Source: Scortum barcoo
Lineage: Eukaryota; Chordata; Actinopteri; Centrarchiformes; Terapontidae
Reading direction: 5' to 3'
NCBI GenBank assembly: GCA_023238725.1
Contig: CM041535.1
Span: 25,163,978 to 25,227,977, forward strand
DNA length: 64,000 nt
This document shows positions 63,950 to 64,000 of the stretch, one piece after another. Within the stretch, counting starts at the first letter, position 1, and each line of letters opens with the position of its first letter. The notes below the pieces were generated by a model. The model was not told where the DNA came from. It did no database searches and saw only the letters and a program-made list of their open reading frames with translations. Made by a program: the position numbers and the translations under genes.

Positions 63950-64000
63950 GACATCAGATCCAAGCAGGTAAAAAAAAAGCGCCAGACTACAGTGCAACAC

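Noticed and set aside
1..64000. tRNA, rRNA or snRNA genes
   Set aside because: No cloverleaf-like A/B box pair or rRNA/snRNA sequence was recognised by eye; a tRNAscan or Rfam search would be needed to exclude small RNAs in introns.

Overview
The window is vertebrate nuclear DNA. It has multi-exon genes with GT-AG introns, vertebrate protein families, AATAAA poly(A) signals, and interspersed repeats of types I associate with ray-finned (percomorph-like) fish. Gene order is mmab(+) - aldh3-like(-) - ube3b(-) - kctd10(+) - myo1h(-) - foxn4(+) - acacb(-). Apart from the ALDH3 gene this is the human 12q24.11 order (MMAB, UBE3B, KCTD10, MYO1H, FOXN4, ACACB). That order is what assigns the carboxylase to acacb rather than acaca.

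Layout. 47-270: last two coding exons of mmab. 804-3551: a complete or near-complete ALDH3 gene whose reading frame is intact but whose catalytic Cys, general-base Glu, oxyanion Asn and a cofactor Lys are all replaced, so it looks like a pseudoenzyme. 6752-13411: ube3b, a HECT E3 ligase, with a decayed tandem array in its first coding intron. 13.6-14.5 kb: shared promoter region of ube3b and kctd10 (CRE, ETS and NRF1-like sites). 14480-17778: kctd10, complete except for a small lesion (11-bp tandem duplication plus 2 bp) that breaks its frame in the BTB domain. 19452-26718: myo1h, a class I myosin. About 26.7-37.8 kb: gene-free DNA upstream of both myo1h and foxn4, with repeat relics and possible enhancers. 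38599-47475: foxn4, with a 3.4-kb Rex3/RTE-like LINE, flanked by 12-bp target-site duplications, inside one short intron. 49210-63839: acacb, from biotin carboxylase to the carboxyltransferase C-terminus; the 5' end lies outside the window, but a possible alternative first exon is visible at 63885-63949.

The genes do not form a pathway. They are a conserved syntenic block of metabolic (cobalamin adenosyltransferase, acetyl-CoA carboxylase 2), ubiquitin (UBE3B, the CUL3 adaptor KCTD10), cytoskeletal (MYO1H) and transcription-factor (FOXN4) genes. No wholly new multi-gene system is evident. The most unusual items are the apparent ALDH3 pseudoenzyme, the LINE insertion 37 nt from a foxn4 splice acceptor, the kctd10 frame lesion, the repeated exon-junction array in ube3b, and the candidate acacb exon with a 45-nt intron that would complete an AMPK site. 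Exon borders given as exact were read from splice sites; those marked approximate were inferred from protein similarity. Database identity could not be checked.
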